Shown: in pieces, positions 56,557 through 64,000 of the stretch
How the letters are laid out: the number at the start of each line of letters is the position of its first letter
Numbering within the stretch: position 1 is the stretch's first letter
Origin: Balneolaceae bacterium
GTDB lineage: Bacteria > Bacteroidota > Rhodothermia > Balneolales > Balneolaceae
DNA length: 64,000 nt
Assembly (NCBI GenBank): GCA_034521495.1
Contig: JAXHMK010000021.1
Coordinates: 179,455 to 243,454, forward strand
Direction of reading: 5' to 3'
Program-made: the position numbers and the translations under genes
Notes under the pieces: generated by a model
What the model was told of the DNA's origin: nothing
Databases searched by the model: none
What the model saw: only the letters and a program-made list of their open reading frames with translations

Positions 56557-58882
56557 ATGAGTCTCTTGCCAAAATTCAGAGCAGTATCTTTTATTTTTTC
56601 TTTCTTAATGATTTCTACGATCCTCTCCTGCAACGAATATGGAGAACAAACGGTTGAACAAATCGGTGATATTGAATTTATCCATCACTCCAACGGCCCC
56701 ACCATCGGATACTCTCTTAATTCAGGAGTTGAAATTTTACAATTAGATGGAGCGGCATTTAAAGATTTGAACAAGAATGGAGAATTAGATCCGTACGAAG
56801 ACTGGCGGCTTTCGGCTGATGAACGTGCTGAAGATCTGGCTTCACAAATGTCCGTTGAGCAGATTGCCGGGCTCATGTTGTACAGTGCGCATCAATCCAT
56901 CCCAGCCGGCGAAGGAGGCTTTCGAGCAGGGACTTATAACGGGTCTCCACTGAGTGAAAGTGATGCCGAACCCTCAGATCTGACCGATCAGCAAAAGCAG
57001 TTTCTCGAAGAAGACAACCTACGGCACGTACTCATCACGACGGTTGAGAGTCCCGCCGTTGCGGCTCAATGGAATAACAATGCGCAGGCGTTTGCAGAGG
57101 GACTCGGTCTTGGAATTCCGATGAACACCAGCTCAGATCCGCGACACGAAACAGTCGCCGATGCAGAATTCAATGAAGGAGCCGGTGGCGACATCTCTAT
57201 GTGGCCGGGATCGTTGGGATTAGCTGCTACATTTAATCCTGATGCAACGGAACAGTTCGCACGAATCGCCTCTCGTGAATACAGGGCGTTGGGAATCACA
57301 ACCGCACTATCTCCGCAAATTGATATGGCGACCGATCCCCGTTGGATGAGAGTCAGCGGAACATTTGGAGAGGACTCCCAGCTTTCAGCGGATATGGCAA
57401 GGGCCTATGTTGACGGTTTTCAAAGCTCATCAGAAGAGGAAGAGATCTCCGGCGGCTGGGGATACGAAAGTGTGAATGCCATGGTAAAACACTGGCCCGG
57501 TGGCGGATCAGGCGAGGGCGGACGTGATGCTCATTACGGATTTGGTAAATACGCTGTGTATCCCGGGAATAATTTCGATGAGATGTTGATACCTTTTACT
57601 GAAGGAGCATTCAACCTGAAAGGCGAAACAGAAATGGCCTCGGCTGTAATGCCTTATTATACAATTTCAGTGGGTCAAAGTCCCGAAGGTGAGGATGTTG
57701 CCAATGCCTACAGCGATTACATTATCCAGGAACTCCTCCGTGATAAATATGGATTCGACGGTGTGGTTTGTACAGACTGGGGCGTTACAGGTGACCATAA
57801 TGTGATGGATTCATTTCATTGATGGAAAGCCTTGGGGAGTTGAGGATCTGACGGTTGCGGAACGGCACTATCGCGTAATTATGGCCGGCGGAGATCAATT
57901 CGGTGGAAATAATGAGGCGGGTCCCGTTGTTGAGGCCTACGAAATTGGCGTTGATGAGCACGGTGAAGAGTTCATGCGTGCACGATTTGAGCGATCTGCA
58001 GTGAGACTTCTCAAGAATATTTTCCGGGTAGGATTGTTTGAAAATCCGTACCTGCAACCAGAGCAGTCCAGTGGAATAGTGGGTAATCCTGAATTCATGC
58101 AAGAAGGATATGAAACTCAGTTAAACTCAATTGTAATGCTTAAGAATAGAGGGAATGTTTTGCCTGTTGAGGATCAACTGACGGTTTACGTGCCCAACAG
58201 AACAAGGCCGGAAAGTTCGAATTTCATAGGCATGCCAATTCCCGCAACGGATGAACTTCCGGTGAGTGAAGAAATTCTAAATCAATATTACAATCTAACG
58301 GACAATCCGGACGAAGCGGACTTTGCTATCGCTTTTATTGAAAGCCCCAATTCTGGTCGCGGGTATGACAGTGAGGATGCAGAGTACGTACCGATTAGCC
58401 TGCAATATCGGCCATACACTGCAACCGAAGCCCGCGATCCAAGTTTAGCCGGCGGCGATCCTCTTGAAGATTCCGATAACCGATCCTACCGTGGACAAAC
58501 CGTTGAAACAGTAAACGAATCGGACCTGGACAGCGTAATCGAAACACGCGAAGCGATGGGAGAGAAACCGGTGATTGTGGCTATCAACGTATCAAATCCA
58601 ATGGTTTTTCATGAATTTGAAGAACTTGTCGATGGAATTGTTGTCCATTTTGGCGTTCAGGATCAGGCTTTGTTGGATGTAATTTCCGGCGATCACGAGC
58701 CCTCTGCACTGTTGCCGCTGCAAATGCCTGCGGATATGGCAACGGTTGAAAATCAGGCTGAAGATACACCCCACGATATGGAAACTCATGTTGATGCTGA
58801 AGGCCATAATTATGATTTCGGATTTGGTATGAATTGGGACGGTGTGATATCTGATGAGCGTGTAAACACCTATACAGATTGA
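56557..58882 (+). pseudogene. GH3 beta-glycosidase lipoprotein, split by a frameshift
   Basis: The first part (56557-57822) has a lipobox leader (LMISTILSC), EDWRLSADERAEDLASQMS, ALGITTALSPQIDMATDPRW, MVKHWPGGGSGEGGRDAHYG and the nucleophile Asp in GVVCTDWGVTGDHN. At 57811-57822 the frame shifts: dropping one T from the TTT at 57814-57816 gives SFIDGKPWGVEDLTVAERHY and continues to 58882 with the C-terminal GH3 domain (YETQLNSIVMLKNRGNVLPV, FGFGMNWDG). The full protein would be about 775 residues, normal for the family. The break may be sequencing error. It follows the transposase/REP region. Confidence 0.85.
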
Positions 58883-58920
58883 AAAATCTCACTTTGATGG
58901 GGCGAAGGGGGATGATTTAC

Positions 58921-59095
58921 TTACTACTTGTTCCGAAGGTCTCCTTCGGAACATTGCTTTTAGAAGCTCTGCTTCTGGTAAGAGAGCCATAAGGAGGGTT
59001 TAGTTCATGTCGTGTGGAGGGTTCGATGAATAGAAGCGGAGCTTCGGGGTGGCGTGCCGAAGGAGGACCTTCGGCACGAGTAAAAAGTAAGGGCA
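58921..59095. repeat. CCGAAGG hairpin repeats, an inverted pair (copies 2 and 3)
   Basis: Copy 2 (58921-58980, inverted) has TTCCGAAGG, TCT, CCTTCGGAA and AGAAGCTCTGCTTCTGG. Copy 3 (59032-59095, direct) has GAAGCGGAGCTTCGG and the hairpin GTGCCGAAGG, AGGA, CCTTCGGCAC. Base changes are compensated across stems (GTTCC/GGAAC in copy 1 against GTGCC/GGCAC here), which suggests selection on the hairpin. The gene-free stretch 58883-59242 holds these and nothing else that I recognise. Confidence 0.8.
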
Positions 59096-59242
59096 GGGGA
59101 ATAGCCGAACTTGTTATACAATCATAGAATAAAACAATTCGAAAGTCATCGTATCACTTCTTACTTTCAATCCTGAATTATTTCGGGATCAGTCATCTGA
59201 TGGCTTTTTTATATCCCATCTTTGTTCTAACTAACCACCATC

Positions 59243-61030
59243 ATGAATAGTACAACGGATACGGCTAAACACCCTCTCGTTCAGCTTCTTTCTTATCTCA
59301 AACCCTTCCGCAAGAAGGTACGGCTGGCTACACTTTTTTCTGTTCTGAATAAACTTTTTGATCTGGCTCCGCCCATTTTAATTGGAGTGGCAGTGGATAT
59401 TGTTGTGCAGGGAACAGAAAGTCTTCTTGGGCGATACGGTATTACCGAACCAACAGATCAACTTCTTTTTCTTGCCGCTGTTACTGCCGTAATATGGGTT
59501 TTGGAATCGGCATTTGAATATATGTTCAAAATCTACTGGAGAGATCTTGCTCAGTTTACGCAGGACAGTCTTCGAACGGATACCTACAGTCATCTCCAGG
59601 AACAGGAGATGGCCTATTTTGAAGATCGATCAACGGGAGATCTGATTGCTATTTTGAATGATGATGTAAACCAGCTTGAACGATTTCTCGATCACGGGGC
59701 AAATGATCTGATCCAGGTATTTATCACGGTGGTTGTGATCGGATCGATCTTCATCTTTTCGGCTCCGCAAATTGGCTGGATGGCGTTGGTCCCCATGCCG
59801 TTCATAATTTGGGGGTCTGTATGGTTTCAGAAGAAACTGGCACCAAAATATAGCAAAGTTCGTGATCAGGCGGGTGAGGTAAGCTCACAACTCGTGAATA
59901 ATCTGGGCGGAATGACCACGATTAAAAGCTTTGGAGCACAGGATCACGAAAACCAGCGTATTGCCAATCTTTCCGATCAGTACAAAAAAGCCAATCAAGA
60001 TGTCATTCGGCTCAGTTCTGCGTTTGTTCCATTGATCCGGATGCTGATTATGGCCGGTTTTATTGCCATACTGATATTTGCCGGTTTCCAAACCCTGGAA
60101 GGTCAGATGGAAGTAGGTTTGTACAGTGTGTTGATATTTGTAACGCAGCGACTACTTTGGCCGCTGACCCGGCTTGGGGAGACGTTTGATCTCTACCAAC
60201 GGGCAATGGCAAGTACCAGGCGTATCATGGGATTATTGAATACCGAAGAAAAACTGCCGGATGGCTCGGTTTCCATCAAACCGGATGAAGTAGATGGAGA
60301 GTATAAATTCGAAAACGTAGATTTCAGATATAGAACCGGCGGACCTGTGTTGAAAAACCTGAATCTTACGATTGGAGCAGGTGACACAGTCGGGATTGTG
60401 GGAGCCACCGGCGCGGGTAAGAGCAGTATGGTAAAACTGCTGATGCGGTTTTATGATGTTACCGGTGGACAAATTTTACTGGATGGAAGAGATTTGAGAG
60501 AGTACAAGATCAACGATTTAGTGAAGTCTGCCGGATTGGTCAGCCAGGATGTATTTCTGTTTCACGGGAGTGTAATTGAAAATATCCGCTACGGTTCATT
60601 TGACGCCTCTGAAGAGGAGGTGAAACGAGCAGCAGAGATGGCGGAAGCTCACGATTTCATCATGGAATTGGATGAAGGATATGACACAATCGTGGGGGAG
60701 AGAGGACAAAAACTTTCCGGTGGTCAGCGTCAGCGAATTTCAATAGCGCGGGCTATTCTCAAAAATCCACCCATCTTAATTTTGGATGAAGCAACCTCCG
60801 CCGTAGACAACGAAACAGAAGCGGCCATACAGCGCTCACTCTTCAAAATATCCAAAGACCGAACGACGATCATCATCGCACATCGGCTCTCAACAGTTCG
60901 GCATGCGGATCATATCTTTGTACTTGAGAATGGAGAACTTGCCGAATCCGGAACGCACAATGAGTTAGTTGCGAAGGATGGAATTTATCATCAGCTCTGG
61001 AAGGTGCAATCCGGAGAGATTGTGGTATAA
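59243..61030 (+). CDS. ABC-type multidrug/lipid exporter (fused membrane and ATPase domains)
   Basis: The 595-residue half-transporter has a six-helix ABC membrane domain (about residues 20-310, with the ICL feature YFEDRSTGDLIAILNDDVNQLERF) and an ATPase domain: Walker A GATGAGKSSMV, Q-loop SAGLVSQDVFLFHGSV, signature LSGGQRQRISIARAI, Walker B ILILDEATSAVD and the switch His in IIIAHRLSTVRH. It resembles MsbA/LmrA-type exporters that work as homodimers. Substrate unknown; no partner gene next to it. Confidence 0.92.
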   Translation: MNSTTDTAKHPLVQLLSYLKPFRKKVRLATLFSVLNKLFDLAPPILIGVAVDIVVQGTESLLGRYGITEPTDQLLFLAAVTAVIWVLESAFEYMFKIYWRDLAQFTQDSLRTDTYSHLQEQEMAYFEDRSTGDLIAILNDDVNQLERFLDHGANDLIQVFITVVVIGSIFIFSAPQIGWMALVPMPFIIWGSVWFQKKLAPKYSKVRDQAGEVSSQLVNNLGGMTTIKSFGAQDHENQRIANLSDQYKKANQDVIRLSSAFVPLIRMLIMAGFIAILIFAGFQTLEGQMEVGLYSVLIFVTQRLLWPLTRLGETFDLYQRAMASTRRIMGLLNTEEKLPDGSVSIKPDEVDGEYKFENVDFRYRTGGPVLKNLNLTIGAGDTVGIVGATGAGKSSMVKLLMRFYDVTGGQILLDGRDLREYKINDLVKSAGLVSQDVFLFHGSVIENIRYGSFDASEEEVKRAAEMAEAHDFIMELDEGYDTIVGERGQKLSGGQRQRISIARAILKNPPILILDEATSAVDNETEAAIQRSLFKISKDRTTIIIAHRLSTVRHADHIFVLENGELAESGTHNELVAKDGIYHQLWKVQSGEIVV

Positions 61031-61031
61031 C

Positions 61032-61128
61032 AGACATGGTATTTTTTCTTATCGGCATATTATTTCAAGCTGACACAAAAAGGTTTAATTGAGAAAAATT
61101 TATCATTGGCACTAAAAATACCATGTCT
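61032..61128. repeat. 97-bp inverted-repeat element between the ABC gene and the SDR gene
   Basis: AGACATGGTATTTTT (61032-61046) is exactly mirrored by AAAAATACCATGTCT (61114-61128). The pair fills the convergent gap between the ABC transporter stop (61030) and the SDR stop (61135). It may act as a two-way terminator or be a non-autonomous element. I see no second copy in the window. Confidence 0.7.
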
Positions 61129-61134
61129 TTTCGG

Positions 61135-61803
61135 TTACGGCTGAAGTGGTCTGACTTGCACGTCCGTATAGTGAAAATTCTGCGGACATTTCAGCATGTG
61201 GACAATCGCACTGGCGAGGTCTTCAGGTAGTAATTTGTTCTTGTTTGAGGATGAAAACCCAGTATCCACAGAACCCGGAGAGATACAACTTACCTTCACG
61301 CCAAAATCTCTCAACTCATTGTGCAGAGATTCTGTAATTCCGTTGACAGCATATTTGGTTCCGCAGTAAGCGCTCATCTCAGGAATTCCATTCGTACCGG
61401 CACCTGACCCGATATTTATGATATGTCCCTCTTCTCGCTGCTTCATTCCGGGAATCACTCGTTTGGTGACATAGAAGATTCCATGCACGTTCAGATCAAA
61501 CAGGTATCGCCACTGTTTGGATGGGGTATCCTCCATTCGTGCGTGATAGCCAACACCGGCATTATTTATCAGGATTGAGATATCTCCCAGTTTCTGGACG
61601 GTTCTTTGAAATGATTCTTCCACAGATTCCTCCTGGGTCAGATCTGTTTCAATATGATGAAAATTGTCGTGAGAGAAATCTTTTGGAGGCGTTCGGCTCC
61701 AGCAGGCAACGGTTACACCTTCATTGATGAGTGCTTTTGCTGTTGAGAGCCCAATTCCTTTGCTGGCTCCCGTTACAATGGCTGTTTTGTTTTGGATGTT
61801 CAT
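61135..61803 (-). CDS. SDR family NAD(P)-dependent oxidoreductase
   Basis: The 222-residue short-chain dehydrogenase has the cofactor motif AIVTGASKGIGLSTA, NNAGVGYHARM, INIGSGAG for the catalytic Ser, and the YCGTKYAVNGITESLHNE pair (Tyr-x3-Lys). The third-position residues WSRTP after the second strand suggest NADP preference. It is shorter than most classical SDRs, with little C-terminal substrate lid. No operon partner. Confidence 0.85.
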   Translation of the reverse strand: MNIQNKTAIVTGASKGIGLSTAKALINEGVTVACWSRTPPKDFSHDNFHHIETDLTQEESVEESFQRTVQKLGDISILINNAGVGYHARMEDTPSKQWRYLFDLNVHGIFYVTKRVIPGMKQREEGHIINIGSGAGTNGIPEMSAYCGTKYAVNGITESLHNELRDFGVKVSCISPGSVDTGFSSSNKNKLLPEDLASAIVHMLKCPQNFHYTDVQVRPLQP

Positions 61804-61944
61804 AACAAGTTAGTTTTGTATTTAATTTTGGTTGAATGTGGATTGCGGAGTGAGGTATGTGGAAAAATAATCCCCAATCCTCATTCCATTGGAAAAAGAT
61901 TAGTAATTCACATTAATAAAAACTGATATCTGCCAGCTAAAAAG

Positions 61945-62106
61945 TCAATCATTCTTCGCAATCACCCAAACGGCGTGAATAATTCCGGGCAGAAATCCTA
62001 AAATGGTCAGGAGAATGTTCAGCCAAAAAGCCGGTTTAATTCCAATTGTTAAAAATACTCCCAGGGGAGGGAGGATGATGGCGAAAATAATTCTGAGTAT
62101 GCTCAT
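61945..62106 (-). CDS. Pmp3/YqaE family small membrane protein
   Basis: This 53-residue protein (MSILRIIFAIILPPLGVFLT, KPAFWLNILLTILGFLPGII, HAVWVIAKND) matches the Pmp3/YqaE (UPF0057) family of small proteins with two membrane helices and the LPPLGVFL motif. In eukaryotes Pmp3 affects membrane potential and salt tolerance; bacterial function is less clear. It is a single gene with its own short upstream gap. Confidence 0.88.
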   Translation of the reverse strand: MSILRIIFAIILPPLGVFLTIGIKPAFWLNILLTILGFLPGIIHAVWVIAKND

Positions 62107-62139
62107 GATTAATCTTAATTAAATTAACTGATAAAAAGT

Positions 62140-62225
62140 AACCTGTCAGAGTGCGATAGCTCCTGGCAGAGTTACGATCGTTTTCATCGAACTCTACGGG
62201 GACCATTCGGACTCTCGCAGGTTCG
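62140..62225. repeat. Dispersed inverted repeat of the CTGGCAGAGT family (copy 4)
   Basis: AACCTGTCAGAGTGCG and AGCTCCTGGCAGAGTT on the left pair with ATCGAACTCTACGGGGA and GGACTCTCGCAGGTTCG on the right. The right arm is more diverged than in copy 1. It is intergenic, ahead of the end of the DUF6940-like gene. Confidence 0.75.
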
Positions 62226-62242
62226 GGACTTTTGCTGAAAGC

Positions 62243-62821
62243 TTAAATCTTCTTGTACTCCTTCGTTTGATAATATTTCGGAATCGTATCAATCCGGACA
62301 TGCAGCCAGAACACACCCAGTCCCGAGGTACTCAGCCATTTGGGTTTACTGCCAATTGCCTTCAGAGTTTCACGCCCGGTGATTCGCCAAAATTCATCAA
62401 TTTGATCATCATCAGCATTTCGCACAAAAGTTCCAATATGTGTGTAACAATCATTTTTTTTCTGAGGGCAGGGAACGATCAACTCGGCATCATTACCAAG
62501 ATTCGGAAAAGTGACGACCAATTGGCCTCTTTTAAAATACTGTTTGAAAGTTTGTGCATCAGGCGATCTGCCCGCTAAAAAATCACTGTTGAGGATGTTG
62601 CATTCGTAGTCATCTCCTAAATTATTATTGGTTATGGGCTTGTTCTCCCAGAAAAAAGCTTCATAATCTGAATCAGCCAGGAATCCATTGTAAAACTCCC
62701 GGAACGGTTGAGAATCCCGAAGTAATTCCAAAAAATATCGGTTAGATATTGGAGAACCATCTTCATGAATACCAAACTTCACATTCTGTTTTGATGAATC
62801 GATTACAGCAATATTCCACAT
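62243..62821 (-). CDS. DUF6940-like protein of unknown function
   Basis: The 192-residue protein seems complete. It reads GSPISNRYFLELLRDSQPFREFYNGFLADSDYEAFFWENKP, then PDAQTFKQYFKRGQLVVTFPNLGNDAELIVPCPQ, HIGTFVRNADDDQIDEFWRITG and WLSTSGLGVFWLHVRIDTIPKYYQ. The pattern of conserved acids, Trp and His recalls DUF6940, which has no known role. No signal peptide or membrane segment. I would call it a cytosolic protein of unknown function. Confidence 0.65.
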   Translation of the reverse strand: MWNIAVIDSSKQNVKFGIHEDGSPISNRYFLELLRDSQPFREFYNGFLADSDYEAFFWENKPITNNNLGDDYECNILNSDFLAGRSPDAQTFKQYFKRGQLVVTFPNLGNDAELIVPCPQKKNDCYTHIGTFVRNADDDQIDEFWRITGRETLKAIGSKPKWLSTSGLGVFWLHVRIDTIPKYYQTKEYKKI

Positions 62822-63320
62822 CTGTTAACCTGTTAGATTGACGCACGTCATATTTATTAGTACAGCATATATCGATCAAAAATCATTTGTACCAGTTAAA
62901 AACTGAAAGAAGACCGTGACATGATTTTAAATTATCTATACTCTGTATTCTTTTTTGTGCAGATCTGATCAATGAAAACTCAATTTGCAATATTACGATC
63001 TGTCGAAATAATTGGTATAGATCAAAATAATTGCATTTCAGGATATTCTGATTATTCAACAATTATTCATCCGGGCAAATAAGCCGGCATCCGGAGAAAC
63101 AGAGAACTGGTCACAACTGGCACTGGGCCTGAGGTATTACGATCGGTTTCATTTCATCAAAATATCGCAAAACCAATGAACAACCCTCTAAATCTCCCCT
63201 TGTTAGGGGAGACTTTTTCATTCGTTTTTATTAATCGAACTGAGGTTTATAAGTTTCTTTCATCAGTTATTCCAAAGAGAAAACAGCTTCAATTGCAGAA
63301 AAGCTCTACACTGAAAAAAA
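62822..63320. other. Gene-free stretch with a possible coding remnant and a short hairpin
   Basis: About 63090-63180 reads ENWSQLALGLRYYDRFHFIKI in one plus frame and stops at 63180; this looks like the last strand of an outer-membrane beta-barrel or similar protein, but no upstream part of a gene is visible. At about 63187 AATCTCCCCTTGTTAGGGGAG forms a short hairpin like that at 51089. The rest is AT-rich and I recognise nothing else. Confidence 0.3.
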
Positions 63321-63626
63321 TCAGAAATGTTTACCCTGGGTTAGCAGAACCAGGCTGTCGGACAGGGCGCTCAGGGAATGAGTGACTTCCGGATGGATAT
63401 CAACCTCATCATACTGTTTAAGGCGGGTCTCTTTTTTATTTTGATGATACATCAAATCGCCGCTTAATACCAGCAGCTTGGTTGGTTGATGCGCCTCATG
63501 GTCTTTCAGCTTCATTCCTTTCTTAAAACCAAAGACCAATACTTTAAAATGATCACCTGTATGAAACGCTTTGGCTACAGGCTTTTCTGATGTTTCAAGT
63601 TGATCGAGAACATCTTTAATAACCAT
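63321..63626 (-). CDS. Small cupin-fold protein
   Basis: The 101-residue protein fits a single-domain cupin: FKVLVFGFKKGMKLKDHEAHQPTKLLVLSGDLMYHQNKKETRLKQYDEVDIHPEVTHSLSALSDSLVLL. The first metal-binding motif reads KLKDHEAHQPTKLLVLSG (His and His present, usual Glu replaced by Thr), and the second is HPEVTHS. Metal binding is plausible but unproven. It is a single gene with no informative neighbours. Confidence 0.75.
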   Translation of the reverse strand: MVIKDVLDQLETSEKPVAKAFHTGDHFKVLVFGFKKGMKLKDHEAHQPTKLLVLSGDLMYHQNKKETRLKQYDEVDIHPEVTHSLSALSDSLVLLTQGKHF

Positions 63627-63758
63627 AAATCACTCCTTTTTTAATTTTGTACAATTAAGATTTAAAATACCAGGCTGTATAGTAGTTTCTATTGTATGTT
63701 TATGATATTACTAAATATAACAAACAAAAAGTGAGTGTATTTCATTTGTGAAATCAAG

Positions 63759-64000
63759 TCAGGAGATATCGGATACCTTTTCAATGATGGAGCCAACCAA
63801 ACCATATTCCTTCGCTTCTTCGGCAGTCAGCCAGAAGTTGCGTTGCGTATCCTCTTCAATTTTTTCGAGGGGTTGTCCCGTGCCTTCGGCAAATATCTCA
63901 TTGAGCCGCCGCCTCATTTTTACCATCTCTTCTGCTTCTATGGCAATGTCACTTCCGCTGCCGCGTACGCCACCCGACGGTTGATGCAGCAAAAATCGTG
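63759..64000 (-). CDS. clpP: ATP-dependent Clp protease proteolytic subunit, C-terminal part
   Basis: The minus strand reads RFLLHQPSGGVRGSGSDIAIEAEEMVKMRRRLNEIFAEGTGQPLEKIEEDTQRNFWLTAEEAKEYGLVGSIIEK, the C-terminal third of ClpP including the catalytic Asp region EKIEEDTQRNFWLTAEEAKEYGLVG. The His-x-Pro segment LHQPSGG holds the catalytic His. The remainder lies beyond the right edge. ClpP forms the tetradecameric barrel that degrades proteins unfolded by ClpX or ClpA/C. Confidence 0.92.
   Translation of the reverse strand, partial: RFLLHQPSGGVRGSGSDIAIEAEEMVKMRRRLNEIFAEGTGQPLEKIEEDTQRNFWLTAEEAKEYGLVGSIIEKVSDIS

Noticed and set aside
63176-63385. 69-codon plus-strand ORF
   Set aside because: It begins in the AATCTCCCC hairpin and runs antisense into the cupin gene.

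Overview
The window is a stretch of bacterial chromosome, low to moderate in GC and densely coding, from the Bacteroidota/Balneolota/Rhodothermota side of the tree. The exact lineage is an inference. The gene content supports it: a serine palmitoyltransferase with a sphingolipid-type neighbourhood, an AccD without its zinc ribbon, DUF3109 and TIGR02757 proteins, a fused E1 alpha/beta ketoacid dehydrogenase, a DUF3857 protein, bS21, and many lipid-anchored or Tat-exported sugar enzymes. I found no rRNA, tRNA, CRISPR or prophage.

Layout. 1-2950 (minus) is a broken sugar-catabolism block: a partial phosphotriesterase-like gene, a ThuA-like gene and an exported sugar isomerase-like gene each split by one frameshift, and a decayed DUF3500 gene. 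3281-5935 holds a PAS histidine kinase and a Y-family polymerase. 6417-16914 is mostly housekeeping: DUF4160/DUF2442 pair, pyrC, a transglutaminase-like exported protein, tsaB, accD, obgE, dprA, DUF3109, rpoN. 16911-22827 has a membrane protein, an Lrp regulator, serS (frameshifted) and a DUF4838 glycosidase-like protein. 22953-24113 carries two toxin-antitoxin modules, one with a truncated VapC toxin. 24184-30078 has dusB, class I aldolase, a YbhN-like flippase, radA, rpsU and a membrane protein.

30075-33549 is a tightly coupled minus-strand set (beta-propeller protein, mutY, TIGR02757), preceded within 4 nt by an epimerase. That epimerase is divergent from two GT4 glycosyltransferases, a serine palmitoyltransferase and a GNAT-fold protein. 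Together, 33554-39330 looks like a complete (glyco)sphingolipid locus. 39436-48638 is energy metabolism: fumC, fused E1, cydAB, heme O synthase and heme A synthase. 49210-50987 has a GT2 and a methyltransferase. 51268-54802 is a non-phosphorylating sugar oxidation set (dehydrogenase, lactonase, IlvD-type sugar acid dehydratase). 56557-58882 is a frameshifted GH3 lipoprotein, then an ABC exporter, an SDR, a Pmp3-like peptide, a DUF6940-like protein, a cupin and the 3' end of clpP.

The most unusual feature is the intergenic DNA. It holds several unrelated families of short inverted-repeat elements (about 80-145 bp). One is a 129-bp MITE-like element present twice, one copy flanked by a 5-bp direct repeat. 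There are also two composite REP-like structures on either side of an IS200/RAYT-type transposase, and two further dispersed hairpin families. Several single-base frameshifts, one of them in essential serS, suggest that part of the apparent gene breakage is sequence error, whereas the DUF3500 and VapC lesions look like real decay.
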